Below the pieces are notes generated by a model that ran no database searches, had not been told where the DNA came from, and was given only the letters and a program-made list of their open reading frames with translations. 17,293 nucleotides of DNA from assembly GCA_024689605.1 (NCBI GenBank), contig JAILDD010000143.1:1-17293 (forward strand). Reading direction: 5' to 3'. Below, in pieces: positions 15,335 to 17,293 of this stretch; the stretch's first letter is position 1; every line of letters starts with the position of its first letter. The translations under genes were made by a program, and so were the position numbers. The stretch comes from Lachnospiraceae bacterium. Its GTDB lineage: Bacteria > Bacillota_A > Clostridia > Lachnospirales > Lachnospiraceae.

Positions 15335-16807
15335 ATGAGACGCGGCCAAAGGTCAAAAAAAGTCAGTGCTGCAAAAAAAACGGATAGACAGGACAAAAAT
15401 AAATTTTCCCAAAAGAGAGTTTCCGAAAGGGCAGCTTTAAAAAAGAGTATAAAAGTTTACGGAGGAGGATTTCTTGTTATAATCATTGCAATCTTCCTCT
15501 TTTATTTAATTGTGCTCTTTACTCAGATAGTCGATAAGAAGAATATCACTTCGTACATGGTCAGAAACGGTTCGCTGGCCATCAATAACACATACAAAGC
15601 TCTTATCATTCGCAGTGAAAAGAACTATACCGCACCGGTTTCAGGGACTCTTATATGCTTTGCCGGAGAAGGAGAGCATGTCGGGATAGGTTCTCCGGTA
15701 TATGCTGTAGACGAACGCGGAACTCTTATGGGGGCTGCCGGTGAACTCAGTACCGAACTTTCAAAAGAGGATCAGAGCAGGCTGAAAATGGAGATAGGAG
15801 ATTTTGCAGGACAGTTTAAGCCGGAAGATTTCAGAACAAATTATGATTTCCTGCACGATATCAGCTCAAGCATTCTCTCCATATCAGCCGCAGGATTAAG
15901 GGCTCAGATAGAGTCAGGCACATCCGGGACAGCGGCTATAATGCATTCAGATCATAATGGATATGTTGCATTCTATACGGATGAGTATGACAGTGTTTCG
16001 GCAAATGATCTGACTTTTTCATTGCTGGAAGGCTCGGGATACCATAAAACACAGCTGATGACCGGTGATATGGTAGACCAGGGGGATTTTGTATATAAAC
16101 TTATCAACTCAGAAAACTGGAGTGTTGCTATAGCGGCCAATGATGACTACGCTTCAATGCTATTGGGACACGGCTACGTTCCGGTAAGATTCAGACGGAA
16201 TAATGAAGTGCTTAACGGAAAGGTTACCGTCATAGAAATGGATGGCGGCCAGGATATAGTAACGCTTGGTTTCAACAATTCAGTATTGAATTTCTGCTCG
16301 GAAAGATTCACGGATATCGAAATCGTTACTGACGGAATCACAGGACTGAAAGTACCCGTTTCTTCTGTTGCTACAAAAAGATTCTTTACAGTACCCGTGG
16401 AATTTGCTGTCAGCGAGTCCGAAGAAGAGGAAAACGGCACTAAGGATACTAAGACTTTTATGAAACAGACATATCTGGAAAGCGGTGAAGCTACAGTAAC
16501 ACCGCTGGAAGTAAATGTATATTCCGAAAAAGATGATCTGTATTATGTAGATAATACACAGCTTAAGTACGGAGATGTACTCATCAGGGAAGATACACAG
16601 CAAAGGTTTGTTGTGCAGGATACGGATTCCCTCATGGGAGTATATAATATAAATAAAGGCTATGCACAGTTCTGCCAGATACATATACTGGATCATAATG
16701 ATGAATACAACATCATAGCTCCGGATACAGTGTATGGTCTCAGGGAATACGACTATATTATATTGGATTCGGAATCTGTAGTTGATGATGAGTTCATTTA
16801 CGAATAG
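15335..16807 (+). CDS. HlyD-like single-pass membrane protein (membrane-fusion/adaptor family)
   Basis: The 490-aa product has a highly basic cytoplasmic tail (residues 1-40), one membrane segment at about 44-66, and a large extracytoplasmic part. Directly after the membrane helix lies a biotinyl/lipoyl-like stretch (NYTAPVSGTLICFAGEGEHV), the pattern that leads automatic annotation to call it an HlyD-family efflux adaptor. The rest is beta-rich, and the C-terminus is acidic (DDEFIYE). Start ATG 15335 lies one base after the P-loop gene; the frame also opens at 15287, but that reads through the upstream gene and lacks a ribosome site. No ABC or RND transporter gene is adjacent. With an ordinary MFP role unproven, it may instead be a cell-envelope protein. 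Placement before yggS recalls Clostridia gene order, where sepF commonly follows. Confidence 0.85.
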   Translation: MRRGQRSKKVSAAKKTDRQDKNKFSQKRVSERAALKKSIKVYGGGFLVIIIAIFLFYLIVLFTQIVDKKNITSYMVRNGSLAINNTYKALIIRSEKNYTAPVSGTLICFAGEGEHVGIGSPVYAVDERGTLMGAAGELSTELSKEDQSRLKMEIGDFAGQFKPEDFRTNYDFLHDISSSILSISAAGLRAQIESGTSGTAAIMHSDHNGYVAFYTDEYDSVSANDLTFSLLEGSGYHKTQLMTGDMVDQGDFVYKLINSENWSVAIAANDDYASMLLGHGYVPVRFRRNNEVLNGKVTVIEMDGGQDIVTLGFNNSVLNFCSERFTDIEIVTDGITGLKVPVSSVATKRFFTVPVEFAVSESEEEENGTKDTKTFMKQTYLESGEATVTPLEVNVYSEKDDLYYVDNTQLKYGDVLIREDTQQRFVVQDTDSLMGVYNINKGYAQFCQIHILDHNDEYNIIAPDTVYGLREYDYIILDSESVVDDEFIYE

Positions 16808-16840
16808 GCAAGCGTTCCAAACGTTGTGAAAGGGGAGAAA

Positions 16841-17293
16841 ATGATTTCGGAAAATATTAAAACAGTTAAAGAAAAAATCGGTGCGGCCTGCAAAAGAAGC
16901 GGAAGGAATCCGGAGGATGTGGTTCTTATCAACGTCAGCAAGACCAAGCCTCTGGAAATGCTCAAGGAAGCTTATGCTGCCGGAAGCAGGGATTTTGGTG
17001 AAAATAAAGTACAGGAGCTGTGTGACAAGATCCCCGAAATGCCTGAGGATATAAGATGGCATATGATAGGGCATCTCCAGACGAACAAGATCAAATATAT
17101 TATCGGAAGGACAGCGTTGATCCATAGCGTGGATACCCTGCATCTGGCTGAAGCAATAGAGAAAGAGGCTGCAAAAAAAGAAATCGTGGCGGATATTCTT
17201 GTGGAAGTGAATATTGCAGGTGAAGACAGCAAATTCGGTACATCTGATATCGAGGAAAACAAGGCTCTTATAAGAAGTGTTTCCGGGTTATCA
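16841..17293 (+). CDS. yggS: YggS/PLPBP-family pyridoxal-phosphate homeostasis protein, 3'-truncated by window edge
   Basis: This family binds PLP without known catalysis and helps keep free PLP and amino-acid pools balanced. The frame starts at ATG 16841 behind AGGGGAG (16831-16837) and stays open to the window end, giving 151 residues of an expected 230 or so. Seen signatures are LINVSKTKP, with Lys34 as the likely PLP-binding lysine, the FGENKVQEL segment, WHMIGHLQTNK, and LIHSVDTL; EVNIAGEDSKFG lies near the edge. It follows the HlyD-like gene by 33 nt, with no terminator visible between them. In many Gram-positive bacteria yggS precedes sepF and other division genes, which lie beyond this window. 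Confidence 0.95.
   Translation, partial: MISENIKTVKEKIGAACKRSGRNPEDVVLINVSKTKPLEMLKEAYAAGSRDFGENKVQELCDKIPEMPEDIRWHMIGHLQTNKIKYIIGRTALIHSVDTLHLAEAIEKEAAKKEIVADILVEVNIAGEDSKFGTSDIEENKALIRSVSGLS

Noticed and set aside
16811..16825. Small inverted repeat AGCGTT/AACGTT with a 3-nt loop between the HlyD-like gene and yggS.
   Set aside because: Very short, includes a G-T pair, and no T-run follows. Chance occurrence is likely.
16280..17143. A 287-codon open frame on the minus strand across the HlyD-like and yggS genes.
   Set aside because: Its coding overlaps two recognisable plus-strand genes and it has no family signature. It is treated as a shadow frame.

Overview
The window looks like a piece of chromosomal core genome from a low-to-moderate G+C, monoderm Clostridia-type bacterium, most likely a Lachnospiraceae member close to Butyrivibrio or Roseburia. 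This placement is inferred from gene order, from AUA- and AGA/AGG-rich codon use, from an endonuclease-type MutL (no MutH logic), and from an unusually long PBP2 together with a divergent MreB. All genes lie on the + strand. There is no sign of mobile elements, tRNA or rRNA genes, CRISPR arrays or prophage, and no gene-free stretch exceeds 300 bases (the longest is about 185 bases, between miaA and mreB).

Region 1 (about 1-6740) covers DNA repair and tRNA modification: the 3' part of mutS, a PLP enzyme of the Met_gamma_lyase / YnbB ('aluminium resistance') family, mutL, and miaA. The PLP enzyme sits between the two mismatch-repair genes.

Region 2 (about 6741-14863) is the cell-elongation (rod) cluster. 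It starts with a candidate terminator, a promoter and a hairpin-rich leader of about 95 nt. These are followed by mreB, mreC, mreD, mrdA (PBP2) and rodA, then an MgsA-family gene and a DacA-type D-Ala-D-Ala carboxypeptidase. Most junctions are tight or overlapping (mreB/mreC 1 nt, mreD/mrdA 1 nt, mgsA/dacA 20 nt), so the cluster is probably one transcription unit with translational coupling. It would make the elongasome scaffold (MreBCD), the glycan polymerase/transpeptidase pair (RodA-PBP2) and a peptide-trimming enzyme (DacA).

Region 3 (about 14843-17293) begins with the best promoter in the window (TTGAAA, 17 nt, TATAAT), which has a small palindrome at its expected transcription start. 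It drives a 137-aa P-loop protein of unknown function, a one-TM HlyD-like membrane protein, and the 5' part of yggS (PLP homeostasis protein), which runs off the window.

I did not find a clearly new multi-gene system. The most interesting signals are family-level oddities inside familiar genes. The MgsA homologue lacks two conserved acidic active-site residues. PBP2 carries an extra segment of about 240 residues ahead of its transpeptidase domain. DacA appears to have exchanged its usual C-terminal membrane anchor for an N-terminal lipoprotein anchor. MreB has altered nucleotide-binding loops. The mreB leader is structured and unidentified, and the P-loop/HlyD pair has no assigned function.
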